This document shows positions 8,418-18,485 of a stretch of DNA of 47,120 bases, one piece after another. How positions within the stretch are numbered: position 1 is the stretch's first letter; every line of letters begins with the position of its first letter. A program made the position numbers and the translations under genes. The stretch covers positions 1 through 47,120 of the forward strand of contig NZ_FQUZ01000027.1 in the NCBI RefSeq assembly GCF_900129055.1. The letters are read 5' to 3'. Below the pieces are notes generated by a model. That model had not been told where the DNA came from, made no database searches, and worked only from the letters and a program-made list of their open reading frames with translations. Source of the DNA: Lampropedia hyalina DSM 16112 (GTDB lineage Bacteria > Pseudomonadota > Gammaproteobacteria > Burkholderiales > Burkholderiaceae_C).

Positions 8418-9218
8418 TCAGTCCCTGGCCTCGGGCTGTGCCCAACTCGGGCGGCGTTTCTCGGCAAAGGCACAGGCTCCTTCCTGTGCAGCCTCGTCCA
8501 TCATGTTCTGCGCCATGCTCCGGGCAGCCAATCGATAGGCATCGTCGATGCCCATCTCACGCTGGCGATATACCAGCTCCTTGCCCATGCGGATGGCCAC
8601 CGGGGGCTTTTGCACGATGGCTGCGACCAACCGCTCCACTGCCGCATCCAGCGCGTCGCTGGGCACGGCATGGTTGATGAGACCGATGCGCAAGGCCGTG
8701 GCCGCATCGATGAACTCTCCGGTCAGCAGCATTTCCATGGCCACCTTGATGGGCACATTGCGCACCAGCGGCACACTGGGGGTGGCGCAGAACAGCCCAT
8801 ACTGGATGCCACTGGTGGCAAAGCGTGTGGTGGCATCGGCCACGGCCAGATCGCATTGCGCCACCAACTGGCATCCGGCGGCGGTGGCAATACCCTGTAC
8901 ACGGGCAATGACGGGCACGGGCAGGCGGTGAATGGCCAGCATGACCTGCGAACACTGGGCGAACAGGGCTTCGTACCAGTCCTGCTGCGGGTGGGCCGCC
9001 ATGTCCTTGAGGTTGTGTCCGGCACAGAATGCCTTGCCAGCCCCGGCCAGCACCACGGCCCGTGCCTGTGCGTCGGCGGCAATGGCATCGAGCGCGGCCA
9101 GCAATTGCGCCAGCAGTTCGCTGCCCAGGGCATTGAAGCGACCGGGGTCGTTCAACGTGAGGTAATGCACACCGCGTGCATCACAGTGGTGCTGAAGATA
9201 GGTGCTTGTCTCGTGCAT
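8418..9218 (-). CDS. Enoyl-CoA hydratase/isomerase (crotonase) family protein
   Basis: The 266-residue protein starts MHETSTYLQHHCDARGVHYL behind an AAGGAA ribosome binding site. Crotonase hallmarks are seen in order: LNDPGRFNALGSEL, GKAFCAGHNLKDM (oxyanion-hole segment), VIARVQGIATAAGCQLVAQC, and the FATSGIQYGLFCATPSVPL segment. The LFCATPSVPL run in place of a clear E..LG..P motif suggests one of the less studied crotonases (the enoyl-CoA hydratase domain-containing protein 3 type) rather than a classical FadB-like hydratase. The histone-deacetylase-like gene ends 31 bp upstream on the same strand, so the two are probably cotranscribed. Confidence 0.88.
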   Translation of the reverse strand: MHETSTYLQHHCDARGVHYLTLNDPGRFNALGSELLAQLLAALDAIAADAQARAVVLAGAGKAFCAGHNLKDMAAHPQQDWYEALFAQCSQVMLAIHRLPVPVIARVQGIATAAGCQLVAQCDLAVADATTRFATSGIQYGLFCATPSVPLVRNVPIKVAMEMLLTGEFIDAATALRIGLINHAVPSDALDAAVERLVAAIVQKPPVAIRMGKELVYRQREMGIDDAYRLAARSMAQNMMDEAAQEGACAFAEKRRPSWAQPEARD

Positions 9219-9249
9219 GCGCAATTCCTTGGATATTCTGGAGCCTTCG

Positions 9250-10203
9250 TCACAGACCCGCGAGCACACGGATGTGCGCTTCCACGCAACGCGCCAGCGC
9301 GTCGGGGATGTACCCTCCCTCCAGGCTGGAGACGATGCGCCCTTTGGCGTGGCGGTCGGCAATGTCCTTGATGAAGTGGGTCAGCCAGGCATAGTCGGCT
9401 TCGTTCAGTGTCATCTGCCCCATGTCGTCGGCACGGTGGGCATCGAATCCGGCACTGATGAAGATGAGTTCGGGCGCGAATTCCTCCAGACGGGGACGCC
9501 ACAGCGTTTCGGCAATTTCGCGCACCTCCATACCGCCCGTGTGGGCGGGCAGGGGTACGTTGAGCATATTGCTGCCCTTGGGTTTGTCGCCACTGTGGGG
9601 AAAGAACGGATGCTGGAAGAAACTGACCATCAGGGCGCGTTCGTCGCCCGCGAGGATGTCTTCGGTGCCATTGCCGTGGTGGACATCGAAATCGATCACC
9701 GCCACGCGCTTGACCTGATGGCGACTCATGGCGTACTTGGCACCGAGTGCCACGTTGTTGATGAAGCAGAAAGCCATCGGGCGATCGTGCTCGGCATGGT
9801 GCCCCGGCGGGCGCACGGCACAGAAGGCGTTGTCGAGTTCGCCGGTCATGACCGCATCGGTGGCAGCCAGCACGGCCCCGGCAGCGCGCAAGGTGGCATT
9901 CCAGGTGTGCTGGTTGATGGAGGTGTCCTGATCGATCTGGGTATAGCCGTCGCCACCAGCGAGCATCTCGTCGCGCAGCAGCAGATCAAGACCACGCAAG
10001 GCCGCCACATGGATGCGGGAATGCGCCAGTTCCAGATCGAAAACCGAGGCCTTGGGCGCGTCGAAGCGTCTGAGTGCATCCATGACACCGCAAATCAGCA
10101 ACCGGTCTTCGATTGCATCCAGGCGCGCCGGGCATTCCGGGTGCATGCTTCCCATTTCGTGCAGCCAGCAGTCGCGGTGGGAATAGTATCCCGTGGTTGC
10201 CAT
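9250..10203 (-). CDS. Histone deacetylase-family amidohydrolase
   Basis: The 317-residue protein starts MATTGYYSHRDCWLHEMGSM with an AAAGGAGA ribosome binding site. Class II HDAC-like signatures are complete: HPECPARLDAIEDRL, AVRPPGHHAEHDRPMAFCFI (tandem catalytic histidines), VIDFDVHHGNGTEDIL (zinc-binding Asp and His), ISAGFDAHRADDMGQM (second zinc Asp) and SSLEGGYIPDALA. Bacterial members deacetylate small amides such as polyamines or acetylated lysine on enzymes such as acyl-CoA synthetases; the substrate here is unknown. Its pairing with an enoyl-CoA hydratase next to etfBA fits a link to acyl-CoA metabolism (inference). The 198-bp gap to the divergent moxR gene must hold both promoters; no clear consensus was seen there. 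Confidence 0.93.
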   Translation of the reverse strand: MATTGYYSHRDCWLHEMGSMHPECPARLDAIEDRLLICGVMDALRRFDAPKASVFDLELAHSRIHVAALRGLDLLLRDEMLAGGDGYTQIDQDTSINQHTWNATLRAAGAVLAATDAVMTGELDNAFCAVRPPGHHAEHDRPMAFCFINNVALGAKYAMSRHQVKRVAVIDFDVHHGNGTEDILAGDERALMVSFFQHPFFPHSGDKPKGSNMLNVPLPAHTGGMEVREIAETLWRPRLEEFAPELIFISAGFDAHRADDMGQMTLNEADYAWLTHFIKDIADRHAKGRIVSSLEGGYIPDALARCVEAHIRVLAGL

Positions 10204-10401
10204 TTTTGTCTCCTTTTACCTTACCATTGCATTTTTTGGCATTGCTCTTGCGTCCCGCCAACGCCTTGCGGAACGGCGACCGGCACGGTGCAACCAACCG
10301 TGCAAGACTCTCCTGCGATCGCTTGCGCCCGATCCATCTACCTCCATCCAGACAGGCGACCATGCCAGCAGCATGGCCTGTTAGCTTACTCCATCTTCAC
10401 A

Positions 10402-11322
10402 ATGTCCCTGCAAAATAAAGTTCAGCAGATTCTGAATCAACTCAACGCCCTGATCGTGGGTAAACCCGAACAGGTGCGCGACTGCGTCACCTGCCTGCTT
10501 GCAGGCGGCCACCTGCTGCTGGAAGATGTGCCGGGCGTGGGCAAGACCACGCTGGCGCAGGGCCTGGCTCACACCTTCGGGCTGGCGTTTTCGCGGGTGC
10601 AGTTCACCGCCGACCTGATGCCCAGCGACCTGACAGGCGTATCGGTGTACGACCGGGGACGCGAGGCTTTTGTGTTCCATCCGGGGCCAGTGTTCGCACA
10701 GATTCTGCTGGCCGACGAGATCAACCGCGCCAGCCCCAAATCGCAGAGCGCGCTGCTCGAGGCGATGGAGGAAAAGCAGGTGTCTGCCGAGGGCCAGACC
10801 CGCCCGCTGCCCACCCCGTTTTTCGTGATTGCGACACAGAACCCCTTGGAACAACTGGGCACACACCCGTTGCCGGAGTCGCAACTGGATCGCTTTCTGA
10901 TGCGCGTGTCGCTGGGTTACCCTGACCGCGCGGCCGAGCGCGAACTGCTGCGCCACAACGGCCACCGCGAGCGCGTGGCGCAATTGCCTGCCCTGCTGGA
11001 TACCGCCGAACTGCTGTCCCTTCAGCAGGCCGTGTTGCAGGTGCAGGTCTCGGACGCACTGCTGGATTATGTGCAAGACCTGATCGCCGCCACCCGTTCC
11101 GGCCAGTGGTTTGTGCAGGGCTTGAGTCCGCGCGCCGGCATTGCCCTGCTGCGTGTGGCCAAGGCCCACGCGCTGGTGCAGGGGCGCGATTACGCCGCCC
11201 CGGACGACGTGCAGGCCATGCTGGTGCAGACCATTTCGCACCGTCTGCTGCCCATTGCCACGGCCAGCCGCAACGCCCAGGAGCAGGTGCTGGCCATGAT
11301 GAATGCCGTGGGTCTGCGCTGA
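10402..11322 (+). CDS. MoxR-family AAA+ ATPase
   Basis: The 306-residue protein starts MSLQNKVQQILNQLNALIVG. Walker A is PGVGKTT (residues 44-50), Walker B is ILLADEINRASPKSQSALLE, sensor 1 is FFVIATQNPLEQLGTHPLPE, and the arginine-finger region is ESQLDRFLMRV, followed by the C-terminal lid domain. MoxR ATPases act as chaperones that help mature or activate partner proteins. Here the partners are likely the DUF58 protein and the transglutaminase encoded next in the operon, the classical MoxR-DUF58-TgpA arrangement. The gene is the first of a four-gene plus-strand operon. A longer frame extends upstream but runs antisense through the HDAC-like gene and is not used. Confidence 0.95.
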   Translation: MSLQNKVQQILNQLNALIVGKPEQVRDCVTCLLAGGHLLLEDVPGVGKTTLAQGLAHTFGLAFSRVQFTADLMPSDLTGVSVYDRGREAFVFHPGPVFAQILLADEINRASPKSQSALLEAMEEKQVSAEGQTRPLPTPFFVIATQNPLEQLGTHPLPESQLDRFLMRVSLGYPDRAAERELLRHNGHRERVAQLPALLDTAELLSLQQAVLQVQVSDALLDYVQDLIAATRSGQWFVQGLSPRAGIALLRVAKAHALVQGRDYAAPDDVQAMLVQTISHRLLPIATASRNAQEQVLAMMNAVGLR

Positions 11323-11335
11323 CCGTTTTCACTCC

Positions 11336-12352
11336 ATGAAAATATCCTCTGCCCTGCAAAATGCTGCCCGTGCCCGTCTGAATGCCTGGATGGCACAACG
11401 CCTGCCCCGCAACGACACCCTGGTGCTGACCCAGCGCAACCTGTATGTGCTGCCCACCGGAGTCAGTCTGTTCCTGGCGCTGACGCTGCTGGTGCTGCTG
11501 GTCGCCTCCATCAACTATCAGGCGAACCTGGGTTTTCTGCTGAGTTTCATGCTGGCGGCCAGTGCTTTCGTCAGTGTGCTGGTGGCGCATGGCAATCTGC
11601 GCGGTTTGCATGCACGGTTGCAGGTTCCTGAGCCGGTATTCGCAGGCCAGCCCCTGACGCTGCGCGCCCAGTTGCACCACAGCGGACGGGGCACACGCCA
11701 CAGCATCGAATGGCTGGCACAGCAGCCATCGGCCTCGTTCACTGCCCAGGGACAAGCGGACGGTGCCACGATGGCCGATATTCCCCCCGGAGAAAACACC
11801 GCCCTGCGCCTGGGGCTGGCGGCCCTGCCCCGTGGCCTGCACCCCTGCCCGACGCTGGTGCTACAGACCCATTACCCGATTGGCACGTTCCGTGTCTGGG
11901 GGCTGTGGCGACCGGCCAGCACACTGGTGGTCTATCCCAGTCCCGAAACCAACGCGCCCCCACTGCCCCGCACACACGCCCCCGGCATGGCCGGTGCCGC
12001 TGCCACCCGTACCCAGTCGCTGGAGCTGGATGGCTTTCGCACCTACCAGCGGGGTGACCCACTCAAGACCATTCTCTGGAAAAAAGCTGCCACCGCCATG
12101 GTCACGGGTACGGGCGACTGGGTGCGGCGCGACCAGCAGGACTTGCACGAAACCGAACTGTGGCTGGACCACTCCCACACCGGCCTGAGCCACCCGGAGG
12201 CCATCCTCTCGCGGCTGTGCGCCTGGGTGCTGGAAGCCGACCAGGCGCAAGTGCGCTATGGCCTGCGCCTGCCCCAGCGGGAAGTGCCCATCGGCAGTGG
12301 CACGGCCCACCTGCACCAGTGCCTGCGCACCCTTGCCGAAAGCACCCCCTAG
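11336..12352 (+). CDS. DUF58 domain-containing protein
   Basis: The 338-residue protein starts [20 protein letters not shown], 13 bp after moxR. Two hydrophobic segments (about residues 45-85) anchor it in the membrane. The rest faces one side and ends in the DUF58 motif [18 protein letters not shown], in the von Willebrand-like fold that may bind a metal. The family co-occurs with MoxR ATPases and transglutaminases. Its biochemical role is not established; links to cell envelope stress and, in Pseudomonas, to the TgpA locus are known. Confidence 0.9.
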   Translation: MKISSALQNAARARLNAWMAQRLPRNDTLVLTQRNLYVLPTGVSLFLALTLLVLLVASINYQANLGFLLSFMLAASAFVSVLVAHGNLRGLHARLQVPEPVFAGQPLTLRAQLHHSGRGTRHSIEWLAQQPSASFTAQGQADGATMADIPPGENTALRLGLAALPRGLHPCPTLVLQTHYPIGTFRVWGLWRPASTLVVYPSPETNAPPLPRTHAPGMAGAAATRTQSLELDGFRTYQRGDPLKTILWKKAATAMVTGTGDWVRRDQQDLHETELWLDHSHTGLSHPEAILSRLCAWVLEADQAQVRYGLRLPQREVPIGSGTAHLHQCLRTLAESTP

Positions 12353-12363
12353 ACCTGCTATCC

Positions 12364-14445
12364 ATGAGCCTGTTTCACACCGCCCCGGCCCTGCCCGCCT
12401 TTTCGCTCGCCCGCCAGCGGCGCGACACGCTGTTCCTGCTGGGCATACTCGCCCTCATTACCGGCCACCTGGCACTGCTGCTGCCGCCCTGGGCGGCTGT
12501 TCTCAGCCTGGTGCTGCTGGGCTGGCGCGCCGCACTGGCCTGGTGGAGCCGCCCGATGCCACACCGGGCCGTACTGGCACTGGTGCTGCTGGCGGCACTG
12601 GCAGGCAGTGTGATCGAAGCCGTGCGCGGCTCGATTTCCGGTGGCGCACTCACGCTGCTGCTGGTGCTGATTCCGCTCAAGACCCTGGAGATGCACCAGC
12701 GGCGCGACCTGTTCGTGGTGTTCTTCCTGGGCTTCTTCGGCATCGTTGCCAACTTCCTGTTCACGCAAAGCATCGTGGTGGCGGTACTGATGATGCTGGG
12801 GTTCGTCGGTCTACTCACCGCACTGGTCAATGCCCACAAGCCGGTGGGAGCGGCCCCACTGCGCGAATCGGCCCGCACGGCAGGCATGTTGCTGGTGCTG
12901 GGCCTGCCGATGATCGCCGTGCTGTATGTGGGCTTTCCGCGCTTTCCCCCGCTGTGGGGACTGCCCATTCAACAGAACACCGCGCGCACGGGCCTGTCGG
13001 ACGACATGACTGTGGGCAATATGGCCAGCCTGGCGCAGGACCAGAGCGTGGCCATGCGCATCCGCTTCCTGCCTGGCTCGCCGCTGCCGCAACAGCACGA
13101 TTTGTACTTTCGCGGACCGGTGCTCTCGCGCATCGAGGGCAACCACTGGAGCGCGGGGGAACCGGCAGGCACCGCCCCCGGTGCCCCGCTGGGCTCCCCC
13201 TACAACCCCATTGAGCCACTGGGCACGGCCGTGCGCTACGAAGTTCTGCTCGAACCTCACCAACGCCGCTGGATGCTGCCGCTGGATGCCACCCCCACCC
13301 AGCCCAGCAGCGACTACCGCGCCCACATGACACAGGAGCTGGTGTGGCAAAGCTACCGCCCCATCACCACGGCCATGCGCTACACCGCCACCAGCTACCA
13401 CCAGTACCGCAATGCCCGCCACACCCCCGAAGAGGCACTGCGCCGCTACCTGCAACTGCCTGCGGGCGACAACCCCCGCACACGGGCCTGGGCACAGGAA
13501 CTGCGCCAGCAGTTTGGCGCGCCCGATGCACAGGGCCAGTCGCAGCACCGGCTGATCGACCATGTACTGGGCCAGTTGCGCCAGCAGGACTACCGCTACA
13601 CCCTCACCCCCGGGGTCTATGGCCCGGACGGAGCCGACGATTTCTGGTTCACCCGGCGCGAAGGCTTTTGTGAGCACATTGCCTCGGCCTTCGCCATCCT
13701 GATGCGCGGCAGCGGCATCCCGGCGCGCATCGTCACCGGCTACCAGGGGGGCGAGCCCAACCCCGTCGATGGGGTCTGGACGGTGCGCCAGTCCGATGCC
13801 CATGCCTGGGTCGAAGTCTGGCTGCCCGACAACGGCTGGAGCCGCATCGACCCCACAGCCGCCATCTCGCCCCAGCGCGTCAGCCTCTCGCGCACGCAGG
13901 CATTGAACAGCGGTGGCGAAGCCTCCTTCGGGCGTGCAGCCTTGCCACCGGACTGGCTCTGGAACATGCGCACCGTCATGGAAGCCATCGACTACCGCTG
14001 GGCGCAGTGGGTACTCAACTACAACCAGGAAGAGCAGGAAAACCTGCTGGCCCGGCTGGGGCTGCCGCGCCTGAACTGGTCGCAGATTCTCATCATCGCC
14101 GTGACACTGGCCAGCCTTTCCGCGCTGCTGTACCTGGCATCCCCGTGGCTGCTGCGCCGTCGCCACCAGGACCACTGGCTGCGGCTGCTGGAACAAACCC
14201 GGCACCGGCTGGCTCAATCCGGCCTGACCCTGCCGCCCCAACTGCCGCCGCGCAGCATGGCCGAAGCAACCGTGCAGTTTTTCGGCCACACTGGCACACC
14301 TGTAGCACAATGGTTGCAGCAGATGGATCGGTTCCGCTACGCAACCCAGCCCGCATCCCCTGCTGCCTCGCGGCAGCAACTGAAACAACTGACCCGACAA
14401 TGGAAACAACTGTCATGGCCCGCACCACCGGCCCCTTCCGCCTGA
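12364..14445 (+). CDS. TgpA-type membrane transglutaminase (DUF3488 and transglutaminase core domains)
   Basis: The 693-residue protein starts [20 protein letters not shown]. About six hydrophobic segments in the first 220 residues (DUF3488) precede a periplasmic transglutaminase-like domain. The catalytic triad is visible: Cys in [13 protein letters not shown], His in [11 protein letters not shown], Asp in [12 protein letters not shown] further membrane helix (about residues 575-600) and a cytoplasmic DUF4129-like tail follow. In Pseudomonas aeruginosa TgpA is essential and periplasmic; its substrate is unknown. The start lies 11 bp after the DUF58 stop. A longer upstream frame overlapping DUF58 was rejected because the hydrophobic N-terminus and spacing fit this ATG. 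Confidence 0.93.
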   Translation: MSLFHTAPALPAFSLARQRRDTLFLLGILALITGHLALLLPPWAAVLSLVLLGWRAALAWWSRPMPHRAVLALVLLAALAGSVIEAVRGSISGGALTLLLVLIPLKTLEMHQRRDLFVVFFLGFFGIVANFLFTQSIVVAVLMMLGFVGLLTALVNAHKPVGAAPLRESARTAGMLLVLGLPMIAVLYVGFPRFPPLWGLPIQQNTARTGLSDDMTVGNMASLAQDQSVAMRIRFLPGSPLPQQHDLYFRGPVLSRIEGNHWSAGEPAGTAPGAPLGSPYNPIEPLGTAVRYEVLLEPHQRRWMLPLDATPTQPSSDYRAHMTQELVWQSYRPITTAMRYTATSYHQYRNARHTPEEALRRYLQLPAGDNPRTRAWAQELRQQFGAPDAQGQSQHRLIDHVLGQLRQQDYRYTLTPGVYGPDGADDFWFTRREGFCEHIASAFAILMRGSGIPARIVTGYQGGEPNPVDGVWTVRQSDAHAWVEVWLPDNGWSRIDPTAAISPQRVSLSRTQALNSGGEASFGRAALPPDWLWNMRTVMEAIDYRWAQWVLNYNQEEQENLLARLGLPRLNWSQILIIAVTLASLSALLYLASPWLLRRRHQDHWLRLLEQTRHRLAQSGLTLPPQLPPRSMAEATVQFFGHTGTPVAQWLQQMDRFRYATQPASPAASRQQLKQLTRQWKQLSWPAPPAPSA

Positions 14446-15593
14446 AAACCGGCTCCCTGCCACTGCTTGCCACAGTGCTGACTCTGGCCCTGTCCAGCCA
14501 TGCAGTGGCGGCCACGCCACCTCCGGCCGCTCCCGCCCATCTCCAGACCCAGCCCGTCCCTGCCGCACCCCTGAGCTGGGCCGAACAGGTGGAGCAACTC
14601 AAGGCCGAACTGCGCCACGACCCCGACCTGTCTGCCGCCTGGGTGGCGCGGGTGCTCGACAGCGCCAGCCGCAACGCCCGTGTGCACCGGCTGATGACCC
14701 CCTCATCCTCATCGGCTTCCTATGCCAGCACCGCACCGGACTGGCAGGAATACCGCCAGCGGCTCGTGACGCAGGAGCGCATCAACGCGGGCGTGCAATT
14801 CTGGAACCAGCACCGCCAGACCCTGCAACAGGCCAGCGAAGCCACCGGCGTACCGGCTGAAGTCATCGTCGGCATCATCGGCATCGAAACCTCCTATGGC
14901 CGCAACACCGGCAACATCCGCGTACTCGACGCGCTGGCCACGCTGGCATTCGACTATCCCCAAAGCCACCCGCGTGCCGCCGAACGGGCCGATTACTTCC
15001 GGCGGGAACTGGGTCACTTCCTGCGTCTGAGCCAGCAGAACCGGCTCGACCCGCTGAGCCTGCGCGGCAGTTTTGCCGGAGCCATGGGCATCCCCCAGTT
15101 CATGCCCTCGAGCTGGATGACCTATGGCGTGGACTTCGACCGCAACGGCCAGACCGACCTGATCGGCAGCACCGCCGATGCCATCGGCTCGGTCGGCAAC
15201 TACCTGCAAGCCCATGGCTGGAAACGCGGCCAGCCCGCCTGGCAAGCCGTCAGCCTGGAGAAGGTGAATGCCGCCCACCTGGAAACCCTGCTGCAACCGG
15301 ATATCCTGCCCACTTTCAGTGCCGCCCAACTGCGTGACATGGGCGTGCAGACCGGCGCAGACAGCCGCCCGCTCCAGCCGGGAACCGCCAGCAATGCCGC
15401 ATCAACCACTGGCACGCCACCGGGCAACCTGTTCGCGCTGGTGAAACTGCGCAATGGCGACCGCGCCCCGCAATACATCCTCGGCACAGAGAACTTCTAC
15501 GCCATCACGCGCTACAACCAGTCCAGCTACTACGCCATGGCAGTGCTGGAGTTGGGGGCATCGGTGGCACGGCAGGCCACAGCCACACGCTGA
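14415..15593 (+). CDS. mltB: Lytic murein transglycosylase B
   Basis: The 392-residue protein starts [20 protein letters not shown] and has a signal peptide ending near SSHAVAA. There is no lipobox cysteine, so it is probably soluble and periplasmic. SLT-2/MltB features are [20 protein letters not shown] with the catalytic glutamate in [41 protein letters not shown], and [14 protein letters not shown] at the C-terminus. It cleaves the MurNAc-GlcNAc bond, producing 1,6-anhydroMurNAc ends. The gene overlaps the transglutaminase gene by 31 bp; an alternative ATG at 14400 adds five residues. This is the last gene of the moxR operon. Confidence 0.92.
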   Translation: MARTTGPFRLKTGSLPLLATVLTLALSSHAVAATPPPAAPAHLQTQPVPAAPLSWAEQVEQLKAELRHDPDLSAAWVARVLDSASRNARVHRLMTPSSSSASYASTAPDWQEYRQRLVTQERINAGVQFWNQHRQTLQQASEATGVPAEVIVGIIGIETSYGRNTGNIRVLDALATLAFDYPQSHPRAAERADYFRRELGHFLRLSQQNRLDPLSLRGSFAGAMGIPQFMPSSWMTYGVDFDRNGQTDLIGSTADAIGSVGNYLQAHGWKRGQPAWQAVSLEKVNAAHLETLLQPDILPTFSAAQLRDMGVQTGADSRPLQPGTASNAASTTGTPPGNLFALVKLRNGDRAPQYILGTENFYAITRYNQSSYYAMAVLELGASVARQATATR

Positions 15594-15610
15594 CGGATTC
15601 TGCGTCAGCG
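15587..15610. terminator. Hairpin between convergent mltB and the CAP-domain gene
   Basis: The arms 15588-15595 (CGCTGACG) and 15603-15610 (CGTCAGCG) form a perfect 8-bp stem with a 7-base loop, straddling the mltB stop codon in a 28-bp gap between convergent genes. There is no T-tract on either side, so function as an intrinsic terminator is uncertain. Confidence 0.35.
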
Positions 15611-15621
15611 CGTGGATTGCA

Positions 15622-18360
15622 TCAATTCGAGAACCGCCCCAGGTATTCAGGGGAATCGATGAAGCCCTGAATCAGGCCCAGCACCGACTGTCCCTGATTC
15701 AGGCGCGCCACCCATTCTGCGAAACCGGCTGCGTCGGGGCTGCGTCGCAACAGCCCCATGTACATCATGCTGACCTGCACCGATGCCGCCGTGCGCTGGC
15801 GGTACTCATCCGATTCGGAAAACTGCGTCATGACCTGCCCCCGCAACAGCCCCTGCTGCAAGGCCTGCAACCAAAAGACATTGCCCTGCGGCTCTGGAGC
15901 ACGCCCGAGCACATTGCGATAGACCAGATCGACAAACTCCGCATCATTGAGATTGCCATACGTCTGAACAAACTCCACCGACTGGGCAAACTGCTGCGAA
16001 ATGGCTTGCAGCGACTCACCCGCCTGGTAGGCGGCAATCCAGTGCTGAAGTCCAGCATAGTCGGGCACACGATCAAAGTAGGCAAAGTACAGGCGTGTCA
16101 CAGGAGTGATGCCGTCCTGGTATTCCGCTGAACTGAAGAAACTGTTCACGATGGCCGCGCGTGATGTGCGGCCATTTTGCAACTCATCGGTCCAGTAATC
16201 GACACCTGCGGGTTCACCGGCACGTCCCAGAAAATCCAGGTACTGTTGCGCCACGAAAGTGCCAGGGTTGCGAATGTCCAGATTACCTGTGAATGATGCC
16301 CACACCGTGCGGTCCCCATTCAGGTTCAGAGTGCAGCGATCGGCCACACCAGCACAGGCCCCATTCCAGCCCATGAATCCGGCCTCCGTATTGGGGCGTG
16401 CCTGCAAGGTCACCACGGTATTGCCCGCATAATCGATCTCCGTCGTCCCCCCAGGGCTGGAAAAGACCGTTCCGCCCGGACTGCGCTGCACCGTGCCAGG
16501 GCCATCGACATGCAGGGTCAATCGCCGGGTGGCTCCCGCATCCCCGCCCGTGTCTTCCGTGGCCGTCACCAGCCGGGCCGGCCCCCACTCCAGCGGCAAC
16601 TGTCCCACCATGCCACGGGCGAGCAGCAAATGGGGCCCAGCAGCCTCCGGGCTGAACTGGAATGCAGGCTCGGTCACTTCCCCGCTCTGCCCTGTCTGCA
16701 TGGACGAGACCAGACTGAAGCGCACATCGTCGAAATACCAGCCCACCCCGCCACCACTTTGGGGGTAATAGATTCCGTGCGAGAAGTCATAGACAAAACG
16801 CAACTGGATGTTGCGCCCGACATATTCGGCCAGGCCAATGCTCACAGGCCGGAAGGCCGGCTCTCCCGCAGTGCCGGTGCCACGTTGCGTGAAAACCGTC
16901 TGCCAATTGGCCCCTTCGTCCACCGACACCTGCACTGTGGCGTATTGATCGGACGAGGCCCAGCCCAGACGGCTGGAAAACATCAATTGCGCACCTGCAT
17001 GCACGAACAGTGAAGATGTCAATTCCAGAATCTGGGGCTGGGGCTTGCTGTGTGCCAGCAGAAAACCCGCCTGGCCACTGGCCTTGATGTCCGACACCAC
17101 CTCCGCGTAGTCACCACTGGTATTGCGACTGAAAAGCCCCAGTCCCGCTTCGGCCCCTTCCACCTGATCGAATGCCTGTAAACGGGCAGCCTTCCACTGA
17201 TAGGCCGAGGCCCCGGGAACAGCCATCAAGCGGTATTCGTTCGCCTGTCTTGCCACTGGCGACAGCGTACCGGAAATGGCCGGCAACACCGTATCCGCTC
17301 CATGCTGTGCCGGATCGATCGCAGTGACGACATAGTCAAACTGGCGACTCGCCCCCGCGATACGCACATTGCGGATCGACACCCGGTACTCCACGTCGCC
17401 CTGCTGGGCCGCAGCGGCCTGGATGCTCGGAATCCAGACCAGCGTGTTTTCACCAAAACCCATGCCGCCTGGCTCCACGACCACAGGCACGGCCTGTCCC
17501 TGCTGCTGCACGGTCACACTGGCACTGCTGAAGTCGGCACCGGGATAGGAGAACGACCAGCGGTTGAACAACAGGGAATACGGCACATGGCCAGGAGGGG
17601 GCCAGCTGACAAAATCATCCCGCACCGCAGGGCGAGGCCCCCACATGCTGCTGTCGAACACCCACAGGGCATTGGCCACAGCACCCTGCCCCACCACATC
17701 CCCCGTGCCCATCACGGCAGTTTGCGGGTAGAGAATCCAGCGTCGATGGCCCACGGCGGCATTGCCTGCGCCATCGTCGCGGAATTGACTGAGCACCGCC
17801 ACAGGGCCGGCATTGCCAAGCGAAATATTGGCATTGCCCGCTGCCTGTGCCCCCGCTGCGCTGTAGCACCGCCAGCTGCTGGGGGGATTGTGTGACAACG
17901 CATTGTTGGCCGACAACATCAGGGCCGCCTGTTGCGATTTTTCGTTGTAGTCGGCATCAAAACGCACTGCTGCCGGAATGCCCGCCATGGCCCGGAAATA
18001 ATTCACCCGCAGCAAGGTCGCGTCTTGGTAGGCCTGCGACACCGTGCCCGCCACACAACCGCTGATGTTGCCAGTCCACTGCGCGCTGGCCTGTTCAGAT
18101 GCCGTAAAAATGGTGTTGTAGAAATTGCGCACTGCTTCGCGGCTGCGCGTATCCACCATCAGGCCAGTATCGGTGACCGTTCGCAATGCCTGGCGCGGTG
18201 CGGATGGCATGTCCTCACGCTCTGGCATGGTGGGTGGCGTGCTCAACTGAGCCTCAAGGGCATATACAGGCATGGGATCGGCCCATGCCGTCACCATCGG
18301 GACAGAAAAGGCCAGGCCCAGCAGGCTGGCGTGCATCAGGCGTGTCGGTATAGGCTGCAT
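15622..18360 (-). CDS. Secreted CAP-domain protein with jelly-roll, InlB-like and DUF4214 repeats
   Basis: The 912-residue protein starts MQPIPTRLMHASLLGLAFSV, with a signal peptide cut near residue 27. The domains run in this order. A CAP/SCP-PR1 domain (about 105-225) has LRVNYFRAMAGIPAAVRFD, the histidines in NALSHNPP and AAVGHRRWIL, and Cys102 and Cys165 as a likely disulphide. A beta-rich linker follows, then a MAM-like jelly roll (about 470-590) with GWASSDQYATVQVSVDEG and VGWYFDDVRFSL. Next is a bacterial InlB-like repeat (about 615-690) with GFMGWNGACAGVADRCTLNL. Four helical DUF4214 units occupy 700-912. DUF4214 occurs in secreted, often glycosylated or surface-bound proteins. The CAP domain may bind lipid or cell wall; no enzymatic role is established. 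The ribosome binding site is weak. Confidence 0.85.
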   Translation of the reverse strand: MQPIPTRLMHASLLGLAFSVPMVTAWADPMPVYALEAQLSTPPTMPEREDMPSAPRQALRTVTDTGLMVDTRSREAVRNFYNTIFTASEQASAQWTGNISGCVAGTVSQAYQDATLLRVNYFRAMAGIPAAVRFDADYNEKSQQAALMLSANNALSHNPPSSWRCYSAAGAQAAGNANISLGNAGPVAVLSQFRDDGAGNAAVGHRRWILYPQTAVMGTGDVVGQGAVANALWVFDSSMWGPRPAVRDDFVSWPPPGHVPYSLLFNRWSFSYPGADFSSASVTVQQQGQAVPVVVEPGGMGFGENTLVWIPSIQAAAAQQGDVEYRVSIRNVRIAGASRQFDYVVTAIDPAQHGADTVLPAISGTLSPVARQANEYRLMAVPGASAYQWKAARLQAFDQVEGAEAGLGLFSRNTSGDYAEVVSDIKASGQAGFLLAHSKPQPQILELTSSLFVHAGAQLMFSSRLGWASSDQYATVQVSVDEGANWQTVFTQRGTGTAGEPAFRPVSIGLAEYVGRNIQLRFVYDFSHGIYYPQSGGGVGWYFDDVRFSLVSSMQTGQSGEVTEPAFQFSPEAAGPHLLLARGMVGQLPLEWGPARLVTATEDTGGDAGATRRLTLHVDGPGTVQRSPGGTVFSSPGGTTEIDYAGNTVVTLQARPNTEAGFMGWNGACAGVADRCTLNLNGDRTVWASFTGNLDIRNPGTFVAQQYLDFLGRAGEPAGVDYWTDELQNGRTSRAAIVNSFFSSAEYQDGITPVTRLYFAYFDRVPDYAGLQHWIAAYQAGESLQAISQQFAQSVEFVQTYGNLNDAEFVDLVYRNVLGRAPEPQGNVFWLQALQQGLLRGQVMTQFSESDEYRQRTAASVQVSMMYMGLLRRSPDAAGFAEWVARLNQGQSVLGLIQGFIDSPEYLGRFSN

Positions 18361-18485
18361 AGGGCAAAACTCAGGGAATGCGGGCACCCCATCGGGGTAC
18401 GGAATTGCCTCCCGCACCGGAAGTGCAAAAAGGCGAGGCGACAGGTAAACATCATGCCAGCCATTGGCGTGCCTGGGCAAGGATT

